64,000 nt of DNA from Photobacterium sanctipauli. Lineage in GTDB: Bacteria; Pseudomonadota; Gammaproteobacteria; Enterobacterales; Vibrionaceae. The notes below the pieces were generated by a model that made no database searches, had not been told where the DNA came from, and saw nothing but the letters and a program-made list of their open reading frames with translations. The translations under genes were made by a program, and so were the position numbers. The stretch is taken from NCBI RefSeq assembly GCF_003026495.1, contig NZ_PYMA01000003.1, forward strand, positions 186,001 through 250,000, given 5' to 3'. Positions 49,412 to 57,894 of the stretch are shown here, piece after piece. Every line of letters begins with the position of its first letter. Position 1 is the first letter of the stretch.

Positions 49412-50769
49412 TGCAACACCTCCGCCAGCTGGCTGCGTAAGTAAAACACCTCATCATTGCTTATGGTCGCCATATTTAGCTGAACCTTATCGTGTTTGAT
49501 GACCCCTATCACCGGCAAAGGCCAGCTACGCATGACTTGCAACAGTTTTTCTGGCTTGTAGCGAGTGGCACCGGAGTCGATCTCGACAGACCAAGAAGGA
49601 TCTACTTGATCCGGCAGCGAACCACCGCCAACCGTCATCTCTGATGGCACAACTGCCACTTGTTCACCAAAGCCCTCAGCCAAGCGATGGGCGCGCTGCT
49701 CTATCGTTGTCGCTTCTGCTTTGCTTTTGGTTTCTGCCACCCCCTTGCCGCTATCAAGGTGATTGAGTTTGCGTACCACCAGCTCTTCTAGCAGTGAGTA
49801 AACAATCCGGCTTGGCCGAAACGCTCTCATCATTGGGTTCTTTTCCAGTTGTTTAATAAGCGATTGCTTACCCGTTACCAGCCCGGCTTGAGGACCGCCA
49901 AGGATCTTATCGCCAGAGAAACAGACAATATCAGCACCGGCCTGGATATAGCTTGCCACTGATGGCTCGTCTGGCATCGCTTCAGTTGTGGTGCCCGAGC
50001 CTTGATCAACAGCCAAAACTACATGGTCTGGCAATGCTTTAGCGAGCTCTTTGACATCGGCAGATTCGGTAAAGCCACGGATCTTAAAATTGGAGGTATG
50101 AACAATGAGTACCATTGCCGTTTCTTCGGTAATGGCATCGAGGTAATCTTGGGTTGTGGTGATATTGGTCGTACCCACTTCCACTAACTTGGCACCGGAT
50201 AATGCCAAAATATCAGGTATACGAAAGCCACCGCCGATTTGGATCTGCTCGCCGCGCGAGACAATGACTTCCTTTCCTTTAGCAAGTTCGTGCAGCATCA
50301 AGTAAATGGATGATGCATTATTGTTCACCACCAGCGTATCTTCACCTTTTACCAAGTGCTGCATCAAGGTTTGCAATAGCCCCTTGCGCTTACCACGCTT
50401 GCCTGTACCGAGGTCAATCTCCAAATTGTTATAGTGGGTGTTAACTTCACTCACGCTTTGCCACAAGTCAGCATCAATTGGCGAGCGACCAAGGTTGGTA
50501 TGGACTATGACCCCAGTGCCGTTTACCACCCGCTGCAAACGCTGCTGCTTTACCTGCCAGCAGGCGCGTTCAATGAAATGATAGAGTTGCTCTAAAGAAA
50601 ACGGAGTCGTTTCAGGATTTTGGATATGCGCCTTTTTATAGCGGCCCACTTGCTCACGAATGACATCGGTGACCACTGGACGGCTCAAAGTGTCGATATA
50701 AGGCGCTAGAAAAGCCTGCTGAAGGATTTTTTCTATTTGTGGAATTGAAGATAAGGTGCTTACAGCCAT
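49408..50769 (-). CDS. selA: L-seryl-tRNA(Sec) selenium transferase SelA
   Basis: 453 residues. The PLP lysine lies in CFSGDKILGGPQAGLV. NGTGVIVHTNLGRSPID, VVNNNASSIYLMLHELA, EVGTTN and RPSRIVYSLLEELVVRKLN are the fold-type I motifs of bacterial SelA. It converts Ser-tRNA(Sec) to Sec-tRNA(Sec) using selenophosphate. The gene lies downstream of selC on the same strand and ahead of selB. The leader region contains nested inverted repeats (see finding). Confidence 0.96.
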   Translation of the reverse strand: MAVSTLSSIPQIEKILQQAFLAPYIDTLSRPVVTDVIREQVGRYKKAHIQNPETTPFSLEQLYHFIERACWQVKQQRLQRVVNGTGVIVHTNLGRSPIDADLWQSVSEVNTHYNNLEIDLGTGKRGKRKGLLQTLMQHLVKGEDTLVVNNNASSIYLMLHELAKGKEVIVSRGEQIQIGGGFRIPDILALSGAKLVEVGTTNITTTQDYLDAITEETAMVLIVHTSNFKIRGFTESADVKELAKALPDHVVLAVDQGSGTTTEAMPDEPSVASYIQAGADIVCFSGDKILGGPQAGLVTGKQSLIKQLEKNPMMRAFRPSRIVYSLLEELVVRKLNHLDSGKGVAETKSKAEATTIEQRAHRLAEGFGEQVAVVPSEMTVGGGSLPDQVDPSWSVEIDSGATRYKPEKLLQVMRSWPLPVIGVIKHDKVQLNMATISNDEVFYLRSQLAEVLQ

Positions 50770-50858
50770 GTTAAAGCCCCGAAGTTTATAAATTTAAAAC
50801 CAATGATTGATATTTATCTATACCAACCATCACAATTCATCTTAGGGCTTTAGAGAGG

Positions 50859-50930
50859 TCAGGGTTATTTATAATCAAACTTATCACTTTCGATGGTTAC
50901 TATTATCTTACCATCATTCTAAAACCCTGA
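50859..50930 (-). promoter_or_regulatory. Nested inverted repeats in the selC-selA spacer
   Basis: Outer arms TCAGGGTT (50859-50866) and AACCCTGA (50923-50930) enclose inner arms GATGGT (50892-50897) and ACCATC (50910-50915). The transcript could fold into a two-level hairpin ~90 bases ahead of selA. This may be a regulatory leader. E. coli selAB has a SECIS-like element in its leader, which makes the analogy worth testing. Confidence 0.35.
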
Positions 50931-51035
50931 ATAAAATATGAATACAATGTCAAACAACTAGGAAAAGCGCATTGCATTCTAAATATGTAGTCATCACTGC
51001 CTAATAAATAAGATAAGCAATAATTTTAAAAGAGT

Positions 51036-51127
51036 TGGCGGAAGGAGCAGGAATCGAACCTGCCAAAGCCTATTCAGCTCACGTCGGTTTTGAAGACCGG
51101 GAGGGCCACCAGACCCCATCCACTTCC
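51036..51127 (-). tRNA. selC: tRNA-Sec (anticodon TCA)
   Basis: Read on the minus strand, it has 5' GGAAGTGG, a 6-base D stem GGGGTC/GGCCCT with TGGT loop, anticodon loop CTTCAAA with TCA at 51091-51093, a long extra arm, the T arm GCAGG-TTCGATT-CCTGC and 3' CTTCCGCCA with the CCA encoded. Length 92 bases matches bacterial tRNA-Sec rather than an ordinary tRNA. The pairing T6-C67 in the acceptor stem looks mismatched; 6 or 7 pairs form otherwise. It lies upstream of selA on the same strand. Confidence 0.92.
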
Positions 51128-51483
51128 GCGTTTCGATGGAATAACTATATCCAGTAACCAGATGATTTAAAAGTACATATCAGCATTTTTGTGACCGTAT
51201 ATGCAAACATAGAAATATACGCAACAGAGTGACTATTATGTGCTTCAGCTAACATTATTTCCAATTTATAGAAGCTAATAACCGTGTTAATTTTTAATAA
51301 ATTAACACAGTCAATTTACAACACGTTCACACATTATGCGTTCTAATTTAAAATGGAATATAAGATTGATTTATTTGAGGGTTATTTAAGAGTTAGAAAT
51401 AAACAAAACAAGATCTATCACTCATTTCAGCTATAACAATAAAAATATAATTAGTCGATTATTAAGGATAGATAGGACACAAC
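51128..51483. promoter_or_regulatory. Divergent control region, selC / grdX
   Basis: 356 bases with no gene. A strong inverted repeat GTGTTAATT / AATTAACAC (51284-51292 and 51300-51308, 7-base loop) is the best candidate operator. The region next to grdX is very AT-rich and holds its promoter. Confidence 0.4.
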
Positions 51484-51927
51484 GTGAGATACGATAAAAT
51501 TGAAATCATTAGCAACAACCTCAGCTTAGCTAATTTATCCACTCATATAAAAATCACCCATTGCGACCACATCGACGATGTACTTAAACTCACGCGTAAC
51601 AAAGTTCATTTAGGGGCAAAGCTGATATCTCACCCACTTGCAGGCAGTGTCAAACCTCATGAAACCCCTTATCGCAGCATTGTGATCCTCAATCAGCAAC
51701 AAGGGCTTGATATGGAGTCCCTCAATACCATTGAGCAGGCCATCGAACGTTACCAAATACTGTGCAAGCCAAACCCAAAACATATCAGGCTTACGGCTTC
51801 TGAGATCCATCGCCAATACCCTGAAAAACAGAACAGCGACTTTCAGTTCATTGATCTGCAACTTGTAAAATCAAGCCTGAGTGCATTGGGCATTCGATTT
51901 GCCGACTACCAAGCGGCTGTGGTGTAA
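51484..51927 (+). CDS. grdX: GrdX-family protein
   Basis: 147 residues, GTG start with AGGA six bases upstream. The block VHLGAKLISHPLAGSVKPHE followed by TPYRSIVILN is the hallmark of GrdX, the small protein found beside glycine/sarcosine/betaine reductase genes in many bacteria. Its role is unproved, probably accessory or regulatory. Here it lies beside selC, about 5 kb from the grd operon end, which supports a functional link between the two loci. Confidence 0.8.
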   Translation: MRYDKIEIISNNLSLANLSTHIKITHCDHIDDVLKLTRNKVHLGAKLISHPLAGSVKPHETPYRSIVILNQQQGLDMESLNTIEQAIERYQILCKPNPKHIRLTASEIHRQYPEKQNSDFQFIDLQLVKSSLSALGIRFADYQAAVV

Positions 51928-51957
51928 GTTTTACCTCCACCTTTCAATGATATTCAC

Positions 51958-52149
51958 CTACAAGAGGTTGCATTCCACCGCTGACAACCTCTTATCCCAT
52001 ACTACGCCCCCATATGCATTAGCACCCACAACCACCCACTCAAAAGGTAACTTTTCCATTTCATCGCCCATGAGCAGCATCATTGTGTGATCCAATTCAA
52101 ACTTATGCTGCAAAATAACCACTAAAGTCGCACCATCTCCAACACGCAA
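51958..52149 (-). pseudogene. Possible small protein or gene remnant between grdX and the 5'-nucleotidase gene
   Basis: A 63-codon minus-strand ORF fills the intergenic space. The peptide includes LVVILQHKFELDHTMMLLMG and LPFEWVVVGANAYGGVVWDK, which looks protein-like and has gene-like codon use. The only start is TTG without a ribosome binding site, and a stop codon lies just upstream, so it may be the 3' remnant of a longer gene. I do not recognise the family. Confidence 0.35.
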
Positions 52150-52175
52150 ACGATTAACTTATACGGAACTACGTT

Positions 52176-53735
52176 ATGACTCTGATCCCGCGCAAGCCCC
52201 TAGCAGTGGCGATGATGCTGTCCCTGGCCGGCTTCTCTTCGCTTTCATTGGCTGAAATTAAAGAAGTCACCCTGCTTCACACTAATGATATTGAAAGTGT
52301 CTATGAGCCTGTCGATGCCTTCTGGAATGAAGACATCACCCGTATCGGTGGTATCCCTTACCTCGCCTCGCTTATCAAGCAAGTTCAGGCTGAAGAGGAA
52401 ACCAGCTTCCTACTGGATGCGGGTGATATTTACACCGGCTCGCTATCGAAAAAGACCCTCGGCAAACTTTCTTTCGACCTTTATAGCGCAATGGGTTATG
52501 ACGCGATCACCTTGGGCAACCACGAATTTGAATACGGCTGGGAATCACTACGCGATACCATGCCGCGTGCCAATTTCCCGGTATTGAATGCCAACATCGT
52601 TTACGAAAACAGTGAAGTACCGTTTGCCCAGCCATATACCATCCTTGAGCGCGACGGTGTTCGCATCGGTGTTGTCGGCGTGATGGGTATCGACGCCTTC
52701 TACAACACCATGTGGAAAGGCAACCGCAAGGGTCTGACCATCAAGGATCCAACTGAAACCGCCCAATACTGGGTTGACAAGATCCGCGATGAAGTTGACA
52801 TGGTAGTGGTTTTGACCCACCAGAACAAAACCGCGCCAATGCAAACCGACAAAGAAGCGGATCCTGAAGTACAGCGCGGCTTTGACGAAGACTACGAGAT
52901 GGCAGGCAAACTGAAGGGGGTCGATGTTATCTTCGGTGGCCACTCTGATCATGGTCTTTGGGAGCCTGTAGTACACCCTGAAACAGGCACTGTTATCGGG
53001 CTGACCTTCGGCCAGGGCAAATACCTCGGTTACACCAAGTTCGAAATCGACACTGAAAAGAACTCGGTCAAACTACTTGATGGCAAGCTGATCCCGGTAG
53101 AGTCTGACAAGCTAGCGCGTGATGAGAAAACCGGCCAACTCATCGACAATGCCCGCCAGCAGTACCCTGAACTATCAGAGGAGCTGGCCACCATTGATGC
53201 CACTGCATTCCGCCGTTACTACCGCGAGTCTAACATCGGTAACTTGGTGGCAGACATGATGAAAGAAGCGGGCAATGCCGATATCGCCATGATCAGCTCG
53301 GGAAGCATTCGTGTCGACCTCAACCAAGGCCCGGTCACCATGGAAAACGTCATGAACGTGTTCCCGTTTACCGATACGCTGTCTGTGGTTTCCCTAACTG
53401 GCGCTCAAGTAAAAGAACTGCTCGAGTACAGCTACACGTTGCCATACGGTTTGGCTCAATTTGCTGGTATCGAAGCCACCTACGACAGTACCAAGCCTGA
53501 AAACCAGCGCTTGCTAAGTTTGAAAATCAACGGTGAAACTGTCGAACCGACACAAAACTACCGCGTAGCAACCTATTCCTACGCGGCAAGTGGCGGTGAT
53601 GGCTACCATGTTTTTGCCGAAGGCAAGCCAGAGTCCAATGGCGAGTTAGTTATGCAGGTGCTGATTGATTCGTTCAAACAGAAGAAAACGGTTTCCGTTC
53701 CACCGCTTGGCCGCCAGGTTGATGTCAGCCAGTAA
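52176..53735 (+). CDS. 5'-nucleotidase/UDP-sugar diphosphatase family metallophosphoesterase
   Basis: 519 residues. The signal peptide is PLAVAMMLSLAGFSSLSLA. The di-metal catalytic domain shows LLHTNDIESV, LLDAGDIYTG, TLGNHEFEYG, VVLTHQNK and FGGHSDHGL in order; the C-terminal substrate domain starts near RRYYRESNIGNLVADMMKEA. The UshA/YfkN-type fold hydrolyses nucleotides or related phosphomonoesters in the periplasm. It is plus-strand and follows grdX at 248 bases, with its own AT-rich upstream tract. A GC hairpin follows. Confidence 0.88.
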   Translation: MTLIPRKPLAVAMMLSLAGFSSLSLAEIKEVTLLHTNDIESVYEPVDAFWNEDITRIGGIPYLASLIKQVQAEEETSFLLDAGDIYTGSLSKKTLGKLSFDLYSAMGYDAITLGNHEFEYGWESLRDTMPRANFPVLNANIVYENSEVPFAQPYTILERDGVRIGVVGVMGIDAFYNTMWKGNRKGLTIKDPTETAQYWVDKIRDEVDMVVVLTHQNKTAPMQTDKEADPEVQRGFDEDYEMAGKLKGVDVIFGGHSDHGLWEPVVHPETGTVIGLTFGQGKYLGYTKFEIDTEKNSVKLLDGKLIPVESDKLARDEKTGQLIDNARQQYPELSEELATIDATAFRRYYRESNIGNLVADMMKEAGNADIAMISSGSIRVDLNQGPVTMENVMNVFPFTDTLSVVSLTGAQVKELLEYSYTLPYGLAQFAGIEATYDSTKPENQRLLSLKINGETVEPTQNYRVATYSYAASGGDGYHVFAEGKPESNGELVMQVLIDSFKQKKTVSVPPLGRQVDVSQ

Positions 53736-53767
53736 AAGCCAAGTTAAAATGATGGTATAGCCATATT

Positions 53768-53789
53768 GGACGGGGCAGTAGCCTCGTCC
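53768..53789 (+). terminator. Hairpin after the 5'-nucleotidase gene
   Basis: GGACGGGGC / GCCTCGTCC with one wobble and an AGTA loop, 33 bases past the stop; the tail is AT-rich but not a clean T-run. Confidence 0.5.
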
Positions 53790-53820
53790 TAATTACTTCA
53801 CATTCATTCTTGGGTGGCAC

Positions 53821-55362
53821 GTGTTTCGAACCGAATATAACGGCTGTAAAACCTTCGGCTGCGACAATCTGGGCAATCCGGATCTCAAACAATATACCCC
53901 CTCTTCACGATTGGGGTACCCGGCCTATTACTGCCCAATCTGCGGCGCCTATCCGCCAAAATTGCTCAACCAGCCAATACTCAAACTCGCGACCCATATC
54001 CAGCAACAACATTTGTCGGCTTTTACTGCCTTTGCACCCAATTGCCGTTGCCTAAAAGCGCAAAGGCAAGAAGAAGCCCAGCCCCCTCATTGGCGCCACT
54101 ACGATAAAACCCGTATCGGCACCCAACGGGTGCGCTGTACCCAATGCCATACTGTCGCCAGTTTAGCGAACCCTGAAAAAATCGCGACCAAGCTGCAGCC
54201 CTTGTTAGATTTACTCTTTGCAGGTTGCCCCGCACATGAACTCTTTAATCATGCCAAGTTAAATAAAAAGCTGTTTTACCAACGCCTAGATTCGCTCGCC
54301 CAATTATTAGAGGGAGTGAGTCAAATCTATGAACAAAGCATGTTGAGCACAACAGAATCGCTGACACTGCAAACCCATAGCCACGTCCTACGCTGCCGCT
54401 CGGGCTTAACGGCTAATGGCGATAAAGATAAAGCAGCAAGTTCAATTAAACACAGTGGCCTTGATTGTTGGTTTTTAACAACGGCTGACAGCCAAACAGG
54501 CTATCAGTACTTAGTCACCAACAACTTACTACCCCAGCCAAAATTATCTGAGCCCGCTCAACCAGCTGGCGTACCCAAAAAGGCAAATGGTGAATACACC
54601 TTAGATGCGATAGAAGCGCCAATCGCGCCCTCGCAAGACATATTGGAGACGGCAAAAAACACCTATCAAAAAATTATGTCACGCCAACAATTTGATACCC
54701 TCGCCTATTGCACCCAGCAACACGCAAAATCAAAAGAAGGCACACTACTACGCCCTGTCTATGCCGCCCATGCCCATATGCAGAACCTCAAACAGCGGTT
54801 GCCCGCAACCTGCAAGGTTCAGATCATTATGGAGCACGAAAGCTTTATTCGCGGTGCGGCGATCACGGCATTTGCTGAGCAAGTTAGGTGCAACCAAGTG
54901 AACCTATTTTACCTTCACTCCTTTGCTTGCCCGCCACCAGCCAACATGGCCGAGTTGAGTAACAAGAAAGCCCTCAGTTGGTGGAGCGAGAAGTGGTACC
55001 AATATCACCATCAATATCAAAATGAGCATTGGTTGCTCGGCCTTGGCGTGCTTACCCAAACCGATGAAATCCAAAATACCACCAAAGACATTACCGTCCC
55101 CACCCGCCCCGACTGGCACCACCATTTTTGGCACCATTTTGATAATTGGCTACCGAATGACAAACGCCAGCGAATGAGCCACAAGCAGCTCATGGTCTGG
55201 CTGGGTGTTTTTCGTTATCTCTATAACTATTCAGGCCGGTATTTAAACCATGGCATGATGGATAACATCCCAAATGCACTGTCCTCAGAAATACCTCATG
55301 ACACGGATCCCAGCTCAATCACTTGGATGGTGAACGTTTTGAATCGCCATGTCATAGGCTAG
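53821..55362 (+). CDS. Zinc-ribbon, transposase-like protein (probably not a mobile element)
   Basis: 513 residues, GTG start. Two zinc-binding motifs lie at the N-terminus: YYCPICGAYPPKLL and RVRCTQCHTVASL, similar to the ribbon region of IS1-family transposases. The centre (SSIKHSGLDCWFLTTADSQT, then GYQYLVTNN) and the block CKVQIIMEHESFIRGAAITA resemble a DDE nuclease fold with some catalytic acids uncertain. No terminal inverted repeats or target duplications flank it. It may be a domesticated transposase or an unrelated zinc protein. Confidence 0.6.
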   Translation: MFRTEYNGCKTFGCDNLGNPDLKQYTPSSRLGYPAYYCPICGAYPPKLLNQPILKLATHIQQQHLSAFTAFAPNCRCLKAQRQEEAQPPHWRHYDKTRIGTQRVRCTQCHTVASLANPEKIATKLQPLLDLLFAGCPAHELFNHAKLNKKLFYQRLDSLAQLLEGVSQIYEQSMLSTTESLTLQTHSHVLRCRSGLTANGDKDKAASSIKHSGLDCWFLTTADSQTGYQYLVTNNLLPQPKLSEPAQPAGVPKKANGEYTLDAIEAPIAPSQDILETAKNTYQKIMSRQQFDTLAYCTQQHAKSKEGTLLRPVYAAHAHMQNLKQRLPATCKVQIIMEHESFIRGAAITAFAEQVRCNQVNLFYLHSFACPPPANMAELSNKKALSWWSEKWYQYHHQYQNEHWLLGLGVLTQTDEIQNTTKDITVPTRPDWHHHFWHHFDNWLPNDKRQRMSHKQLMVWLGVFRYLYNYSGRYLNHGMMDNIPNALSSEIPHDTDPSSITWMVNVLNRHVIG

Positions 55363-55442
55363 CGTTTTGATCTCATACAAATTTATGCTAATTGATATAT
55401 GGCAACATCGGCATCAGCTAATAATCATATAGAGATACACAA

Positions 55443-56072
55443 ATGGTAGATTTCACCAAAGGACAATGGATTTTTGAGCCGCAGCAACATGCCGTGACTC
55501 CGACGTCAGTTTCAATTACCACCGAGCCGGAAACCGATTTCTGGCAACGTTCGTACTACGGCTTTCGAAATGACAACGCACCAGCGTTACAAATTGAGTC
55601 TGAAGACAATTTCACTTTCACCACCAAGGTGAGCTTTAGCTATAAAGCCCAATTTGACCAGTGCGGCCTCATCATTTACCTCGACAACGAAAACTGGTTC
55701 AAGGCATCGATTGAGTATGAAAACGAAGAATACTCTCGCCTTGGTAGCGTCGTCACCAACTTGGGTTACTCCGATTGGGCAACGAGCGACATTCCATTAC
55801 CCGAGGCGATTTGGTATCGACTAAGCCGCAGGGGCCCAGACTTTCTCATTGAATCTTCCTTCGATGGGGTCAACTTCAAGCAAATGCGGATTTTCCACCT
55901 TCACAAACTGGGTGAAACAACAGAAGCCATGGGTAAATGCAACCCGCCACAAACTGCACTCAATACGGTGAAGTTTGGTGTTTACGCATGTAGCCCACTC
56001 AAGTCTTCATTCACTGCAACGTTCTCCGACATGCAGTTAGAGCCGTGCAAGTGGTTGGCGCACGCCGTATAA
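55443..56072 (+). CDS. DUF1349 concanavalin-like protein
   Basis: 209 residues. The family pattern is clear: DFWQRSYYGFRNDNAPALQI, FTFTTKVSFSYKAQFDQCGL, LIIYLDNENWFKASIEYENE, RLGSVVTNLGYSDWAT and KFGVYACSPLKSSFTATFSD. DUF1349 proteins have a beta-sandwich (ConA-like) fold and are often called 'regulation of enolase protein 1-like'; substrate or partner unknown. AGAGATACACAAATG precedes it. No signal peptide, so it is probably cytoplasmic. Confidence 0.85.
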   Translation: MVDFTKGQWIFEPQQHAVTPTSVSITTEPETDFWQRSYYGFRNDNAPALQIESEDNFTFTTKVSFSYKAQFDQCGLIIYLDNENWFKASIEYENEEYSRLGSVVTNLGYSDWATSDIPLPEAIWYRLSRRGPDFLIESSFDGVNFKQMRIFHLHKLGETTEAMGKCNPPQTALNTVKFGVYACSPLKSSFTATFSDMQLEPCKWLAHAV

Positions 56073-56087
56073 ACTAGCTTTTAAATC

Positions 56088-56132
56088 AGCGCTTTAGATT
56101 CAGTGTTTTATAAGTAAGCGGACTAAAGCGCT
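56088..56132 (+). terminator. Terminator-like inverted repeat after the DUF1349 gene
   Basis: Arms AGCGCTTTAG / CTAAAGCGCT, perfect 10 bases with a 25-base loop, then TTTT. It lies 15 bases past the stop. Confidence 0.55.
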
Positions 56133-56309
56133 TTTATCATCATTAACATAAAAAAATACGCCCACCATCACACTGCAACCAAAAGCATATTAAGCAACGG
56201 TTCAGCCAAAACCCTTATCGTGCTCCCTAAATATAAATAACTTATTGTTAAATAAGATTTTTATATAAATAAACCCATATCAACATCAAAGGTTATCATA
56301 GGGAAAATT

Positions 56310-56489
56310 ATGAACGTTGAAACCAAAGCAACAGAAAACGGCGTCGCCATCACAGATATCAAAATGCCATTCATGTCGATGGTGGTGTTCATCATCAAAA
56401 TGTCACTAGCATCGATTCCAGCAATTATTATCCTTACCATTATTTTTGGCATTCTCTCTGCCGTGATCGGTGGTATGTTCGGTATGTAA
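56310..56489 (+). CDS. 59-residue single-pass membrane peptide beside the grd operon
   Basis: ATG at 56310 with AGGGAAAATT before it, 59 codons, TAA. The N-terminal ~17 residues are polar (MNVETKATENGVAITDIK), followed by a long hydrophobic stretch (~30 residues) containing SLASIPAIIILTIIFGILSA and VIGGMFGM. It probably makes one to two membrane passes with glycine-rich turns. Its position, 34 bases from the grd terminator and convergent with grdB, suggests a link. I do not recognise the family. Confidence 0.65.
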   Translation: MNVETKATENGVAITDIKMPFMSMVVFIIKMSLASIPAIIILTIIFGILSAVIGGMFGM

Positions 56490-56522
56490 CGGCCGACTTG
56501 ATCAAGCTTTTTAGACAGAAAA

Positions 56523-56546
56523 AAGCCAGCCGTTTCCGGCTGGCTT
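56523..56546 (-). terminator. Terminator of the glycine reductase operon
   Basis: AAGCCAGCCG / CGGCTGGCTT with a TTTC loop, with a run of six T on the minus strand. It lies 36 bases past the grdB stop and ends the grd operon. Confidence 0.9.
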
Positions 56547-56581
56547 GAACTTATGCAATGGTTAGCTGCATAAGGCTCGAC

Positions 56582-57880
56582 TTAGAATACCGTTTGCTCG
56601 TCGATCTTAGTCTGAAGCGCACTTAGTGCCTTCTCAACTAGCTGACGACGCATGTATTTCTCTTCCTTCGGCTGCATGTTTGGATCGCCCAACGGGTGAG
56701 GGATCGCGACAGCTGGAACAATACGGTTCGCACCCACTGTTTTCGAGATTGGAACAACAGTAGCGATGTGAACAACAGGCATTACTTTTTCAATTTCTTT
56801 TAGCATCGTTGCGCCGCAACGGGTACATGTGCCTCAAGTGGAGGTGAAGATGGCAGCGGTGACCCCAGCTTTCTGAAGCTTCATCGCGATCTCTGCACCG
56901 TATTCTTTCGCTTTGGCTACCGCCGTACCGTTACCTACCGTGGTGTAGAACATGTTATGCAGGCCACCAATCATACCCTCACGCTCCATGTCGCGAAGTA
57001 CGTCGACAGGCAATACGCGGTTAGGGTTTTGGTTACAAGCAACTGGGTCATAGCCACCGTGCGCGGTTTCGTGAGTATCTTCGCTAAGCTCTTCCAAGCC
57101 TTGAATGCTGTACTCGCCGTACTTAGATGCACTTGAAGATTCGATATGGTCAGGGTTGCCTTTTGGCACCACACCACCCGATGTAACTAGTGCAAACGTT
57201 GCTGTGCTTAGCATCTCAACCGGAGGCTGTGGCTCAACACGGTCGAATACCGGCATTGGGTACTCCGTGGTGTACTCATCGCCTGCCAACTTGTTGATTA
57301 GCAAATCAACCGCACGCTCAGAGCCGCGCTTGTCATGGAAGAAGTTCACACGGATACCGCGAGGCATGTAACCCGCTTCTTCTGGCGAGCCCATTTCACC
57401 GTTGGTGTCGATGAAGCGGTTGATCATGTTCACCATTGCAGGAATGGCTTTACGCATACTTGCTGCGCTGTTGCCGGTTTCTACCATGTAGGCATACTGG
57501 CGGAACAACTCGTAACCTGGGTTTTCCTGGTACATGCCAGAGATAGTTGTGATGCCCATCTCGTGAGCCACTTTCGCAACCGTACCACAAGCCATGCCGT
57601 AGCGGCCTGCGTTGAAGGCAGGGCCTGCAACCACAAGATCAGGCTTTAGCTGAGCCAAAATTTCCTGAAGGCCATGGCAGCATAGGCTTTCATTTTCGTT
57701 GAAGTAAGAGTCACCACAAATAATGGTATGCGTGACTTCGGCCTTGTCTTGCAGCATAGTGTTGACTTGCGTACCAACACCGACTGTCCCTTCAACCACT
57801 TCCATTGGAATGTGTGCCATTTCTTCACCGCCTTTCTGGGCGAAGAACTGGTTTAGATAATATACGACTTTAATTGTCAT
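56582..57880 (-). CDS. grdB: Glycine reductase complex selenoprotein B (GrdB), selenocysteine at an in-frame TGA
   Basis: 432 residues with Sec349. The TGA at 56834-56836 splits what would otherwise be a 348-codon ORF (MTIKVVYYLNQFFAQKGGEE at the start) and a second ORF beginning after it. The joined protein has FTST-U-GTCTRCGATMLKEI, the UxxCxxC redox motif of GrdB. A stem-loop (CGTTGC-GGC-GCAACG, 56808-56822) begins 13 bases after the TGA, a suitable position for a bacterial SECIS element. GrdB binds glycine and, with GrdE and GrdA, makes the carboxymethyl-selenoether. It is last in the operon and overlaps no other gene. Confidence 0.92.
56808..56822 (-). promoter_or_regulatory. Candidate SECIS hairpin of grdB
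   Basis: In the mRNA, a 6-base stem CGUUGC/GCAACG encloses GGC, 13 to 27 bases after the UGA. The G in the loop fits the rule that SelB-binding loops carry an early guanosine. Confidence 0.55.
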
Positions 57881-57894
57881 TTGAGTGTCCTCGC

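Noticed and set aside
56582..57880. Reading grdB as two separate genes or a nonsense pseudogene
   Set aside because: The TGA sits at the known Sec position with a UxxCxxC motif and a hairpin, and the protein continues in frame with family-matching sequence.
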